This document shows positions 1 through 10,174 of a DNA stretch of 64,000 nt, in pieces. A program made the position numbers and the translations under genes. The DNA comes from Strigamia acuminata (Eukaryota; Arthropoda; Chilopoda; Geophilomorpha; Linotaeniidae), in assembly GCA_949358305.1 (NCBI GenBank), contig OX442320.1, positions 1,552,501-1,616,500 on the forward strand. Reading direction: 5' to 3'. Positions within the stretch are counted from its first letter, which is position 1, and each line of letters opens with the position of its first letter. The notes beneath the pieces are model-generated. The model ran no database searches, was not told the DNA's origin, and saw only the letters and a program-made list of their open reading frames with translations.

Positions 1-1047
1 TATTTGGAGCAGACATATGGTCACAGCCAGTTAATCTTGCGGTGATCGATTGTTGAGTCGTCTGCTCGAAAGAGCTTATTGTTTGGTCTGTTTTGGTGTG
101 TTATCACTTGATAATACATGGTTTTATCTTTATTTATGTAAAGGACAAATCAATGATGGTTATCCATTGATTTGTTCTCTTTTGTTATGTATTTGACTTG
201 AGGAGAACAAATCTCAAGTCATGACACTTGTTTTTATGATTTGGTCGAATAAAATGGCTGCCGACGGTTTGTCAGCAATGTCAGCACATTTTAACTATGG
301 CTGCATTTTTCCAACTCACTACACATTTAGTAAATCCCAATAGAAAATCCGTTATATCGGCAAAAACAGTTCAAATTATTCGAAAATAAACGTTCCTTAC
401 ACCGTTGGAATCCTATTCCTTCGTAGAATCGTCCGCACACGTAATCCAGACGTTTGCCGCCCCAAAAATTCGTTTTCACGACGAATTGGGCGGGCGCGCA
501 CTTTGCGACTTCTTGGAGTCGAAAAATGTCCGTTTTTTCTTCAATTCTTCTAAAATTGGCCGGCGCTGGTCGTCGCCGATCCTCTGCTACCATTTGAAGA
601 GCGTATTTGGACCTGTAGCATGCGGAAATAACTTGCAAACCGATTATAAAGTGCGGTTAGTTCGCAACACGCGACCGCCATCTTTATTCACCGTGAAAAC
701 ATAAAGCAGTGATCTGGGTTGAGGCTATTTGATCTCAACACAGGTTACAAATCAAAAGGGAGAATGAATCTATTATTACAACTAAAGGATTCATTCTTTA
801 CAATAGTATAAAAGCTAAAGTAATAGATAAACAATACCAAACATAACTAAAGGATCATCGCTCAACAAGCAGACGACGGGACGCACGTTATCATGTTGAC
901 ACAGCCAGTTGCGGTACAGAACAAGTGTAGTTTAAAAGTCGGAATCAACTGGCTGACCATTCGTATCGATACCTGAAATAACGCGCTTATTGTGCCTATT
1001 CGGAAATGCACAACAAATATGATTATCGCAAAGAATTCATCGCAGAC
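1..1047. other. Unassigned AT-rich DNA left of the BEL-1 fragment
   Basis: I recognise no coding region here; the short open frames look like chance. Similarity between BEL-1 and BEL-2 stops abruptly near 1048, so this stretch is either foreign DNA joined at a deletion breakpoint or a BEL part too diverged to recognise. It contains three small stem-loops: arms 145-155 and 165-175 (11 bp), 195-202 and 213-220 (8 bp), and 761-770 and 788-797 (10 bp). Confidence 0.5.
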
Positions 1048-2359
1048 CAACAAGCTTGTCCAATTTTTCTTGGATGTCCAAATCGCAAGTATTGCAACAG
1101 GTTGTCAATTCTTCTTCATCTTCGAACAAATTGGTGTTCCCAGACGCTCCAGCCATGACCCAACCAAAAATTGTGTTAATTAGTCCAAGATCGGCGTTTA
1201 CCTTTTTCTTGCCATCCTTAACGACCTTCCACCACACGTCGACTCCTAAAAGCACATCAATTTGAGCAGTCTTAGCTGGTAGGTCTTCAGCAAGTTCGAG
1301 ATTTAGTTTCTTCACTTTGTCAATTATTGATGAGTTAAGAATGCCCTGCACTCGTGGCAAATTTTCCACAGAAAGCATTGAAAGTTTCAAATCTTGAGTG
1401 TCATTTTTGCTCTGCAGTGTGACATTAAACACATCATAGTCCGTGGCTGCTGGAGACGAATCATTAAAACGTTGTGTGGTGGCAGAAACACTGCCGCACT
1501 TTTTAAGTTTCAGTCTATCAACAAATTCTTTCGTAATGAACGATCGATGGCTTCCCGGGTCGATCATTCCGCGAACGCTGTGAGTTCCTCCTGATTTTGT
1601 TTTGAGGTCCGCGGTGAATATCATTAGTTGTAGAGTCGTCGAGATTGCGCATGAAACATGTGTTGTTACTTGTGGCTCCTTCGGCTTCTCCACAGCGCTC
1701 GTTGAATTCTTCACCTCGGATTTTTTGCATATTGTTGAGTGGTGTCGCCCACCACAGTGTTTACAAGAAAATTTGACCTTGCAGTCTCCCACTCTATGTC
1801 CAGTTCTGAAACAGTTAAAACACAGTCTGTTTTTCTTTACTATTTCGATTTTCGCGTTGATTTCGAAATCCTTTTTACAAGAGCCGTTTAAATGTTCATC
1901 TTCACAAAAAATGCACTTGTTTGTCTTTGAAGGCGTATTCTTGCTTTCGGATTTAGGTTCACTCTTTGTTTTGGCACTAGTAGACTGCTTGGCGTCTTGA
2001 GTAGTTGCGCACGTGGTCATTGAACCTTTCACTTTCGGTTTCTCCACTTCAGATTTTTCATTCTTGTCTTTTTTCGATTTTTCAGAAACGCTTTCAGTTC
2101 GTTCGGCCATCGCAACTTCATTCACAAAGAAATTGAGCAACGTAACGATGTTCTTATTTTGAATTCCATGAACCTGATAAAATCTTAATGCCATAGAAGT
2201 TGGAAACTTGCTTATTATATCAGGCAATAATAAAGCTCCGGAAGTTTGAATTGGAATTTTAAGTTGTTCCAAAAGTCTAATAGTCGCAGAAATCTTGGTC
2301 AAGTTTGTTTTTATCGCTTTTGTTGGATAAATACTCGAAACAACTTTTAATTCTCGAAT
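1037..2359 (-). pseudogene. BEL-1 gag-pol fragment: zinc knuckles and aspartic protease
   Basis: This is the end of gag and the start of pol of a BEL/Pao retrotransposon. The open frame shows three zinc knuckles (for example CFNCFRTGHRVGDC), a protease region with MIDPGSHRSF where most retropepsins have DTG or DSG, and a conserved block ending in EKLDKL. It closely resembles the matching part of BEL-2 at 25.9-27.4 kb. The match breaks at about 1048 and a stop follows at 1037, so reverse transcriptase, RNase H and integrase are absent. The frame is continuous with the upstream gag piece except for one in-frame TAA at 2360-2362. The fragment is therefore dead. The BEL/Pao assignment is secure from the knuckle triplet and the BEL-2 match; the exact left breakpoint is an estimate. 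Confidence 0.85.
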
Positions 2360-2659
2360 TTATTTTATTAACGCAGTTTGTTGTGCGTCCTCATCACCAT
2401 AATGTCTATTGAGTTCTTCCCTGGCCAGGTCATAGGATTCCTCGATCAGGGGAAAAGTGGAGATGAGAATCGCCGCTTCTCCAGTACACATGGTTTGTAA
2501 ATACTGAAGTTTCTCAATGTTACTCAGGTCTGGATCCTTGTGTACGGAGGTCTCGAAGTTGCTTTTGAATGTTCTGTACTTCAAAATATCTCCGTCGAAT
2601 TTTACGGAATCCAGTTTGGGCAGCTTCGAATTTTTTCTAAACGTTGCTGTCGCGTTCAA
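2360..2659 (-). pseudogene. BEL-1 gag, middle part
   Basis: About 100 residues of BEL/Pao Gag, with a run resembling the DUF1759-type Gag region (KLPKLDSVKFDGD, then a KLQYL segment). The frame ends at TAA 2360-2362, beyond which the same frame continues into the knuckle and protease part, so that stop looks like a disabling nonsense change. On its upstream side the frame is cut at 2659-2662 by the 9.4-kb LARD-like element and resumes in the same frame at 12086, where the N-terminal part of Gag lies. Structural protein of a retrotransposon particle; not functional as it stands. Confidence 0.8.
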
Positions 2660-2662
2660 GGT

Positions 2663-4573
2663 TGTGACGGTTTACAATGGCTATAAATGCCTATTTTCTT
2701 AGAAAGAAGCGCTGTTGCGCCATTATCATGATATCTCGAAGATATTCTGTGTAAAACTGATAAATGTCTGGAATAAAGTTATTTATGATGTTTCAAATAC
2801 AAAGATGTTCGTTTATTAAGAATAAACACTCATTCCTACTTGATATCAAAGGATTCCGGCCGAATCACGAAGAGTCGTCTGCTAAAACCGCATTTGTCAA
2901 TGCGCAATGTTGCCACAAGATGGCGCGATTACGATTTAGCGGCAAATTCAAGATATGAATATAAAACATGTAAATAAATATAAAACTATATTTACTAGAA
3001 TGAAACGAAGCTTTGTGAACATTAATATAAAGATATATTAATGTCTTGTGATGTTAAATACAATGTAACTTCCATTTTCTGCGGGACAGGACATTTGGTG
3101 ATCAATCGATCAACCAATAGATCTGATTGGTGGATCCATTTCCGGTCCTGGGTATCCAGTTCCGGTTGTGGTGAGAATTAGCACATTGTTCCTCCGTATC
3201 CACTTCCGGTGATACGGGATTGGAGGGATTCGTGGAACCCATGTTCCAATTGGATAACTGGATTAATCCTTAATCCAGTCAGGTTATATAAACCCAAACA
3301 ACCGGCCATTCTGCAGCTCTGTTTGATTATTTTCTGTTTGGTATTGTTACTTATGAAATATGATTCGTTGTTCACGTAAAAAACCTTTTGGTTCTTTGTT
3401 GATTTATTCGCAAAGAACCGTTGCATGATTCTACAGAATCATGCCACCGCCGGCAATTGAAGTCGAAGTGCTGGGATTATTATGTTGCATAAATGTTACA
3501 GTCTACGGTTGCGACGCCGAAGGAGAACCCGCCGTTGTGCAATTCAGTATCCTCCGGACAGGACCAAGTTGTCTTTTTCGGTATGAACGTATTCCGTTAC
3601 CACGAGTAGCATCGGTATTGTTGAGAATTGGTTCCTTCACCTGATGGTGCCAAAGCAGTCTGTTTTACAGTAACCACGAGTAGCACCAAGTGTTTGGCAA
3701 GCTGATTCTCATGGTATTCGATGCCAAAGTAGTCGGTCTATTATTAGTACCGCGAGAGATAAAACTGCTGTGCGGAGCCGCGAGCTATCGACCCCTGTGT
3801 ACGTGGTGCCGTCAATCGCTAGACGAACGACCGTGCTGCGACGCCGGGGACGCTTGATACCGTTCTGCATGGCAAGGCGTATAAATCTTTCGACGGCAAT
3901 TGTGTGTTGCGACGGGAAGCCTAATCTTCATTTTATTTATAACAGCTAAATATTAACTTGGCGACAAGTTGATTAACCAAGTCAGAAGACTTAACTACGA
4001 TCACGATTACATCAAGACGCAAATGTAACCGATAAGTTGACGACAACTTATCCACAAAATATCTGAATAAGAATTCACAACGATATGAATTAAGTATAAT
4101 TCATAAGCGGAATATTGATAAGTAAATGAATACATTTACTTACACCAATATCCTCCCAAAGTTGTGGCGGTGCAGACAAAGTCAACCGCAATGCTCAGAT
4201 CATTCGATTTATCGACGTGCGATAGTTTACACAGCGAACCAAGGAAACCAGCGAAGCCGTATCGGACTCCAGGACACAGCCATCCGGCTTAAGATGACAT
4301 CTATAACCAGGTCGAGCGATGGGGAAACCGCTCCCTTATCCCAGACACGTAATGATATTATTATAAAGCCATTTGGCTAACTTGTTGTATAGTTTAAATA
4401 GTCAGTTAACTTGCCAAATGTTGGCATTAGTCTTATGTATAATTTAGCTCACTGCATATTGTTTGCCAACAATAAACTGTCTTGTATTTATCTCGTATTG
4501 TATTCACTGTTTATTTATTGCGATCTCTTCCCGGTACCATTGTTAAATGGGAGTTGTGGTCGTCACCGTCACA
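2663..4573 (+). repeat. 5' LTR of the LARD-like element
   Basis: 1,911-bp LTR, TG...CA ends, copied at 10175-12085 with no difference seen by eye. It holds a TATA-like box at 3284-3292, a second TATA-like string near 3880 and AATAAA near 4471. Short open frames inside it occur identically in both LTRs and are probably not genes. Confidence 0.95.
3284..3292 (+). promoter_or_regulatory. TATA-like box in the LTR
   Basis: The string TTATATAAA lies about 620 bp into the LTR and recurs at 10796-10804 in the 3' copy. Gypsy-4 has a TATATAAG in its own LTR, in the matching orientation. The start site is not determined; a second TATA-like string lies near 3880. Confidence 0.45.
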
Positions 4574-5220
4574 CGTGGAGGTCCCACCGAGATTAGGTTG
4601 CAATTAAATTCGATTGAATTGCAACAGTGAATATTGGAGATAAATATTTAACTAAAAGATTTAAGTTAAAAATAGACAGATTAAATTCTCAGTTTATATT
4701 TCCATGTGAAGAAGTTAAACTGATGAAATAGAAATACGTAGTAGATTTTCCTTCATTATTTTCGTTTGAAGATTTTAGGGATTTCAAAGACTACCACCTA
4801 ATCTCACACGTGGAGGTCCCACCGAGATTAGGTTGCAATTAAATTCGATAGAATTGTAAAAGTGAATTTTGAGATAAATATTTAACTAAAAGATTTAGTT
4901 AAAAAACAGACAAGTTTCAAACCATGTTTATTTTCTTGAGAAACACCAAAACAGTCCTTTAACTAGGAATTTCGGAAGTTATAGACCTATCACACGATCA
5001 CTGAAATAGGTTGCAAATTAATTCGATCGAATTGCAAAAGCGAATCTTGAATCCGATATTAACTAAAAAATTTTAGTTAAAACAGACAAATAGATTTTCA
5101 GTTTATATTTTCATGTGAAAAGTTAAACTGACGAAATGGAAACGTTTAGTGAACTCTCTTTACTATTTTCGTTCGACAATTTAAGGAATACGAAGTATTT
5201 TAAATAAGAAATCAAAAAAG
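4569..5220 (+). repeat. Tandem leader repeats carrying duplicated primer-binding sites
   Basis: Three diverged units start at the string TCACACG at 4569, 4804 and 4990 (spacings 235 and 186). The first two both contain the last LTR bases, the tRNA-Gln primer site and the following GAGATTAGGTTGCAATTAAA. The third keeps TCACACG and the AATTCGAT.GAATTGCAA part but has lost the primer site. Confidence 0.85.
4576..4594 (+). promoter_or_regulatory. Primer-binding site, tRNA-Gln
   Basis: TGGAGGTCCCACCGAGATT starts two bases after the LTR end. It is complementary to the 3' end, including CCA, of a eukaryotic tRNA-Gln whose acceptor begins GGTCCCA. It would prime minus-strand DNA synthesis. A second complete copy lies at 4811-4829. 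Confidence 0.85.
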
Positions 5221-8097
5221 TTTCGAGTGAAATAAGAATACAGATATTTTTTTCGAAGTTTGTTTTATTTCGAAAAGCTAAAAACATACAAGTTTAGAAG
5301 GCGGACTTCTTACGAATTTATCTTTCCACCTGAAAAGTTAAAACGAAGAAAACACCGCAACTATTTGGAAATATTTACAAGAAATTAAGTTTCTTGTAAC
5401 TGTACGTCGACACCGATAGCCAGCGACCACGCGCCATAGCAATACGCGTCGATCTCCGTATCAAACGCAGCAGGGAAGCTACTCAAACCTTCAACGCAAG
5501 GTGCGAACGAATGCTTGGAAATTATGGCGGACAACAGATAAAAGACAGCGGAGAAATGTTACAGAAGGTTCGTAGAGATTTATTTAAGTGTCGCGAACTA
5601 ATTTTTCCACTGCCATCGGTACCAAAGATAATTTAGTTGTTGGAGAAAAACAACACACTCCATTTCGCAGAAAAGATTTGCAAATCGAAATGAATATTAC
5701 CTTTATTTGAAGGAATTAACTATTTTCACAAAAAGTACATTTTTTCCTTCGGGACAATGGAAATTAAGAAAATATAAAATGGCGGCGAATGAAGTTGCCG
5801 ACCACGTAGAATAGTATTTTTTACATTGAAAGTTACGAATCACGATAAACGCTTTCCCTCGGAAAAGTAAAAGGATTTCATTCAATCTTTCCTTTCGGAA
5901 ATTTAACAGTGTTTTAAGTTTCCAACGATATTTGGGTCTCCCAAATTTTGAGAATTTCTAAATGAAATTTAGCTGTTTGAAAAACAACGAATATTTTTAG
6001 TAATCTAATCGGACATTTTCCCACATGATTTCTTAAAACCGGAATAACAAATCCATTTGTGGCTATGAACTTTGCCACATGAAATATTTACGGAGCGAAT
6101 ATTTTTTAATTGGATTGAAGCTTTAAAATCAGATAGCTGATTTAAACGAAGAAAATAAGTTTCAAAGTAATTATTTTTCTTTCGGAAAAATCAAATAAAT
6201 CACCGCTGATGAAAAGTTGTATTTTTCCATTCGAAAAAACTAAGAATTGCACAAGATTTATCTTCTATTTTGAACATAGATTTTATTCGGAAAAGGAAAG
6301 ATTCTAGATACATTATTTTTCTCTAAAAATTAAGAATTTAGTCAATTTTCCTAAAGGTTAATGGAATGTCATCATATATTTCGTTCGTAATTTACGTGTT
6401 AAAGTTTAATCAGAAAAACGATTGAATATGTTTTATTTGCGATAAGTAAAAGAAAGGTTCTTTAAAAATGGAATTTCGATGCAAATCCCACAGTAAAGGG
6501 AATGTTATGTGTGAGCAATTAACGAAAAGTTGGAATAACTTCATTTTATTTCATTCAAAAGTAGTTGTGAAAAATCAATTTCAAATATTTTTCAAAGAAA
6601 AATTATTTTTATCGGAAAAAAGTAATTTACATGTCCTCGCGCGGACCGAGTAGTAAACTGCTTAATTGTGACATCGATACTGTTATTGTGTCACGTGTTA
6701 TACGGAATTCCAAACCAGTGAATTACGAATTTTGGCGCGATAGGAATAGAAGTTTGACAGTGAAAGTTCTCCAGATTTGTCTTTTCATTTGAAAAGTTCA
6801 AATTGAGGAAATGCTGCAGCAGATGAAGGTATTTACGACAATTGAGATTTAAATATTCTTTCATTCAAAAGATAAAAGATCTCTGCAAAAACATCTCGTT
6901 ATTAGAGATAAGGGGGACGAAAATTATTAAAACGAATAATCAAAGACACGTCCTTCGTAAATATCGCAAAGGAATAACTAATTGTGAAAACAATTGTCCG
7001 CTCAGGAAAAGTGGAATTTAGCTAGATATTTTCTTTCGAAAAATCAAAGCAATTGTCATCAAAAAAGAAAGATTTGATGAATAATTTTTACCCAAAAGTC
7101 TAAAGGATTGTCGAATAGTTTTCTCCCGAAAAACAAGTACACATTTGTACCAATAACTTTATCGTTTAAAGTAAAATTTCGAATATTTTCTTTTGGAAGA
7201 TTAGAGAATTAGATAATTTTTCTCGCAAAACAAATTTAAAGAATTTTAACGAATTTTTATTTGTTAAAAAAATTTGTTAAAAAAGGGGGAGATGGATGGT
7301 GAAAATTTATTTTTTCACACTCGAAAAATGGAATTTAAACCCGAAAAAGTAAAGACTTGGTCAAATTATTCTTCCTATTGGAAATGAATACACAATGTTG
7401 GGAATCGAAAATAGATTTCAATTACAAAGGAATGATTATTTGAACGATAATTGAATAAGAATAAGAAAAATTGAGAGTTTGAGAAAACTTTATTAAAAGT
7501 TGTGGTTGTAACGATATCACACACTAACGGAATAATTAAAAGAAAAATATTTTTTGAAGAAAAGTTATTTAATTATTTGGATTGGTAAAAATCCCAAAGT
7601 TCAAGAAGATTGAAGTAAGTTTATTTTATTTTCATTTGAAAAATACAATATTTTACGAATGTCTTCCCGAAGGAATTTTATTTTATCGGTAAAATTGAAT
7701 CTCGAAGGGAACGGACTTAGTAGAGAACTACTAAATAGATGTAACGTCCTTTATACCATTGGCCGACACTAACATCCGCCAATCAGAAGTTGGGAGATCT
7801 AGGGATCCCCAGCCCCCTGCTATTAAAGGAGGACCAGATCAGATACTGATCATTCGCATCCAGACCAGACCAGAAGACGTGTTCCAGAGTCATCTTGACC
7901 ACGCCGTCCCGATTTCAGTCACGATTCGAATTTTGTGTGCCGTGTAACCTGCAAAAGCTAACACGTGTCAAACAAACGCGAAGTTTAATTTTATTTTGTC
8001 AAAAGTAAAGTTTAGAAGTGTTTCTTGTTGAAAAGTGTATTATATTCGTCTTCTTTATAAATTAAAGAATTAAAATCGTCAGATTTTGAATTTTTTT
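5220..8097 (+). other. Long non-coding leader with degenerate hairpin modules
   Basis: No credible gene. Short inverted modules of the form TTTTC-N(3-6)-GAAAA recur, many followed by a purine-rich GTTAAA or ATCAAA tail. Clear examples are near 5107, 5318, 5846, 5889, 6172, 6223, 7028, 7116 and 7311, often 40-60 bp apart, which suggests a decayed tandem array. Polypurine-like strings occur near 6909 and 7275. Its length, about 3.5 kb from primer site to first ORF, is unusual. Confidence 0.6.
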
Positions 8098-8739
8098 ATG
8101 GCTCAAAAACCATTGAATATGATCGATCCAAAAGGAAATAATAAGCAGACAAACTTAAATTTAAGTTCTGTACCACTTGGCGATCAAACAGAAAAGATTC
8201 CCGATCATTTTACTCTGTATTGTAATCGTCATGGACTGGATAAAACCAAGTTTAAAAATATAATCGAAGCTTCAGACTATGTAAAAGCTAGGAACTGGCG
8301 AGATCGTACCCAATCTCAATCTTCACATCAAGATCCAGTACGGAATCCACAAACATACAGCCGAAACTTAGTGAATCAAGATTCTCATACTATGTTTCAA
8401 ACATCCAGTAGGGGATCTAAGTTAGAAAAGTTTAAACCACCTAATTCGGTAGATAAGGGGGAAGAGAATTATAAACCTAATAATTCTCGTCCAGAGAGTT
8501 CGTTAACTAACCAGTCGGTTGTTCAGAACAAATTAAAACTCGTTTACAATCGAGATCAGCTAATTTCAGTTCGATATGCTAATCCAGCTGAAGCACAACG
8601 ATATGTGGCTAGCCTTAATCTGTCGATTAACCTACCGCTATCAAAAAGAATTGGGAACCGTAAACAAAAGTTTTGGGCCACCAATATCAACGCAAAGGAA
8701 AGATATTCGGACTCCAAACAAACATTTGCAGTCAAATAA
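8098..8739 (+). CDS. Gag-like ORF of the LARD-like element, first frame
   Basis: I chose the ATG at 8098 (MAQKPLN...); the frame is open slightly further upstream but without ATG. The 213-residue product is polar, rich in N, Q, S and K, with no zinc knuckle, protease or membrane segment. Its notable feature is a short motif present twice: residues 37-66 (core LYCNRHGLDKTKFKNI) and 146-174 (core LVYNRDQLISVRYANP). A third copy is in the next, overlapping frame, and a relative is in the Gag of Gypsy-4 (core LFCQDHGLNPNQFRSL, residues 82-108). The protein may be a derived Gag N-terminal segment that helps package this element into another element's particles; that role is inference. It may once have been a single ORF with the following frame. 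Confidence 0.6.
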   Translation: MAQKPLNMIDPKGNNKQTNLNLSSVPLGDQTEKIPDHFTLYCNRHGLDKTKFKNIIEASDYVKARNWRDRTQSQSSHQDPVRNPQTYSRNLVNQDSHTMFQTSSRGSKLEKFKPPNSVDKGEENYKPNNSRPESSLTNQSVVQNKLKLVYNRDQLISVRYANPAEAQRYVASLNLSINLPLSKRIGNRKQKFWATNINAKERYSDSKQTFAVK

Positions 8740-9580
8740 CGTACAACAACGTGCCCGATCGCCGATCACAAACTCATGTTTGCGGACGTATGATTTGTCT
8801 ACCAAGAAGAGTCCCCAGCCAAGACAATTCTACCTAACGCCCATTTCAAATCGAAAAAAGGTCAAGCAAACTTTTCCCTTGAAAAAGTATTACCAACACG
8901 ATAATGAGAATGATTTTAAACCTAAAAAAGAAAGTTTTTTGACTAACCCACGGGAGATCCGGTATCAATTCGAACAGTATTGTAAACAATACCAGTTAAA
9001 TTCAGCTGAATTTAAAAATATAAACGAAGCGCAACAATTCGTATTTCGAAATCAATACCGTAACCAACGACTAAAACCCGTCCCAGTCGTCAATCTGACG
9101 GAGATACAACAATTTGCGTCTGGAAAGCAACCCTGCAATATCCAGAATAATTCATCTCAACGAGAGGAATTAAGAACTTCAAAAAAGCGTTTTCGGTCAC
9201 CAAGTCCAGCTGGTGATGAAGAAACTTCAAGTACAAACCAACATGTTCAAAAACTGACTGAAAACCCAGGTTTCCAATCATCAGTTCCACGACTTAGAGT
9301 CAAATATAGATCCCCTCGTTTGTTGCGGGATTTCACAATTCCAAATATGGGTCCTTTCCACGTATGGTTTTCCAATGAGGGTCCCATTCATGTATGGTTT
9401 TCCAGAGATGACCTAAAACAAAAAGTTGGGTCGTCACGGTCATTTACACTGCCAAGTGAGTACACTGTGTGTAACTGCCCAAAGAAAAAACGTCGAAAGA
9501 AATCAGTACAGCAGGCTGAGAGATCTCGGAAATTTGCAAATATGCGAGCTCAATATTTAGCAAAGAATCATGTTGATTAA
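8576..9580 (+). CDS. Gag-like ORF of the LARD-like element, second frame
   Basis: This frame overlaps the end of the previous one and stays open to 9580. The overlap up to about 8700 is probably not native here, so the meaningful part is roughly 8700-9580. Residues 131-158 carry the third copy of the repeated motif (core QYCKQYQLNSAEFKNI). Further on there is a 10-residue tandem duplication around GPFHVWFS / GPIHVWFS (9350-9407) and a basic cluster CPKKKRRKKS near the C-terminus that could act as a nuclear-localisation or nucleic-acid-binding patch. No enzyme motif is visible. It is either the second half of a frameshifted ancestral ORF or a product made by ribosomal frameshifting; the sequence does not decide. 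Confidence 0.5.
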   Translation: MLIQLKHNDMWLALICRLTYRYQKELGTVNKSFGPPISTQRKDIRTPNKHLQSNNVQQRARSPITNSCLRTYDLSTKKSPQPRQFYLTPISNRKKVKQTFPLKKYYQHDNENDFKPKKESFLTNPREIRYQFEQYCKQYQLNSAEFKNINEAQQFVFRNQYRNQRLKPVPVVNLTEIQQFASGKQPCNIQNNSSQREELRTSKKRFRSPSPAGDEETSSTNQHVQKLTENPGFQSSVPRLRVKYRSPRLLRDFTIPNMGPFHVWFSNEGPIHVWFSRDDLKQKVGSSRSFTLPSEYTVCNCPKKKRRKKSVQQAERSRKFANMRAQYLAKNHVD

Positions 9581-9660
9581 CATGATATGATACACAAAGA
9601 TTCCCCGATTATAGTGTAAACAGAAAATCCTCTTCTAAAAATCATGACCTCTCTTCTAAA

Positions 9661-9803
9661 GAAAAGGGGGACAAAATATAAAAGTTAGAATTAACAAAAT
9701 TTTGAAAAGTAATGCTACATTATTAAGACAACTAGTTTAATTAAATTAGTCAATTGTACAAAGAATACCAAGTGACTCCGGTCATGACAATTAAGGGGGA
9801 CAA
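9661..9803 (+). promoter_or_regulatory. Internal polypurine-tract-like copies
   Basis: AAAAGGGGGACA near 9663 and TTAAGGGGGACA near 9791 resemble the functional tract AAGGGGGATG at 10165-10174. Gypsy-4 likewise has an internal GGGGGACA copy, so a second plus-strand priming site is possible. Confidence 0.4.
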
Positions 9804-10164
9804 TTATGATTTCTTAATTGTCAACTCTTATCATCTAAAAGCTATTTATTGTATATTTATAGCGATACATCTGACTAGGCATATGAAATAAATATTTTGT
9901 GATAACACAAATGATGATTTTATGTATGACGAAAGTTTCTTCAAAAAGAAGACTTGGAAATAAATTCTGGACTTGAATTTAGGCTATTAGAAAAGATTAT
10001 TTCGGCAGAAAATCAGAACTTAGATAATTCAAGTTAGTTTATGTAAGCTCAAATTCGAAATTGGAAGTCACGGTATCTCCAAGATACATCAAGTCCGAAA
10101 ATAGCATTTATGCTAATTAGGAGAATAACGAAAACTCTATAAAATTTTATATAATTGTGTTATT

Positions 10165-10174
10165 AAGGGGGATG
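10165..10174 (+). promoter_or_regulatory. 3' polypurine tract
   Basis: AAGGGGGATG lies directly before the 3' LTR start TGTGACGG. It is the expected plus-strand DNA primer site, and Gypsy-4 has the same GGGGGATG directly before its 3' LTR. Confidence 0.8.

Noticed and set aside
2764-4380. Small ORFs of 64-84 residues in the long LTR
   Set aside because: They occur identically in the 3' LTR only because the LTRs are identical; no coding signature.
8086-8097. Start of the Gag-like ORF at 8086
   Set aside because: The codon there is TTG; the first ATG is at 8098.
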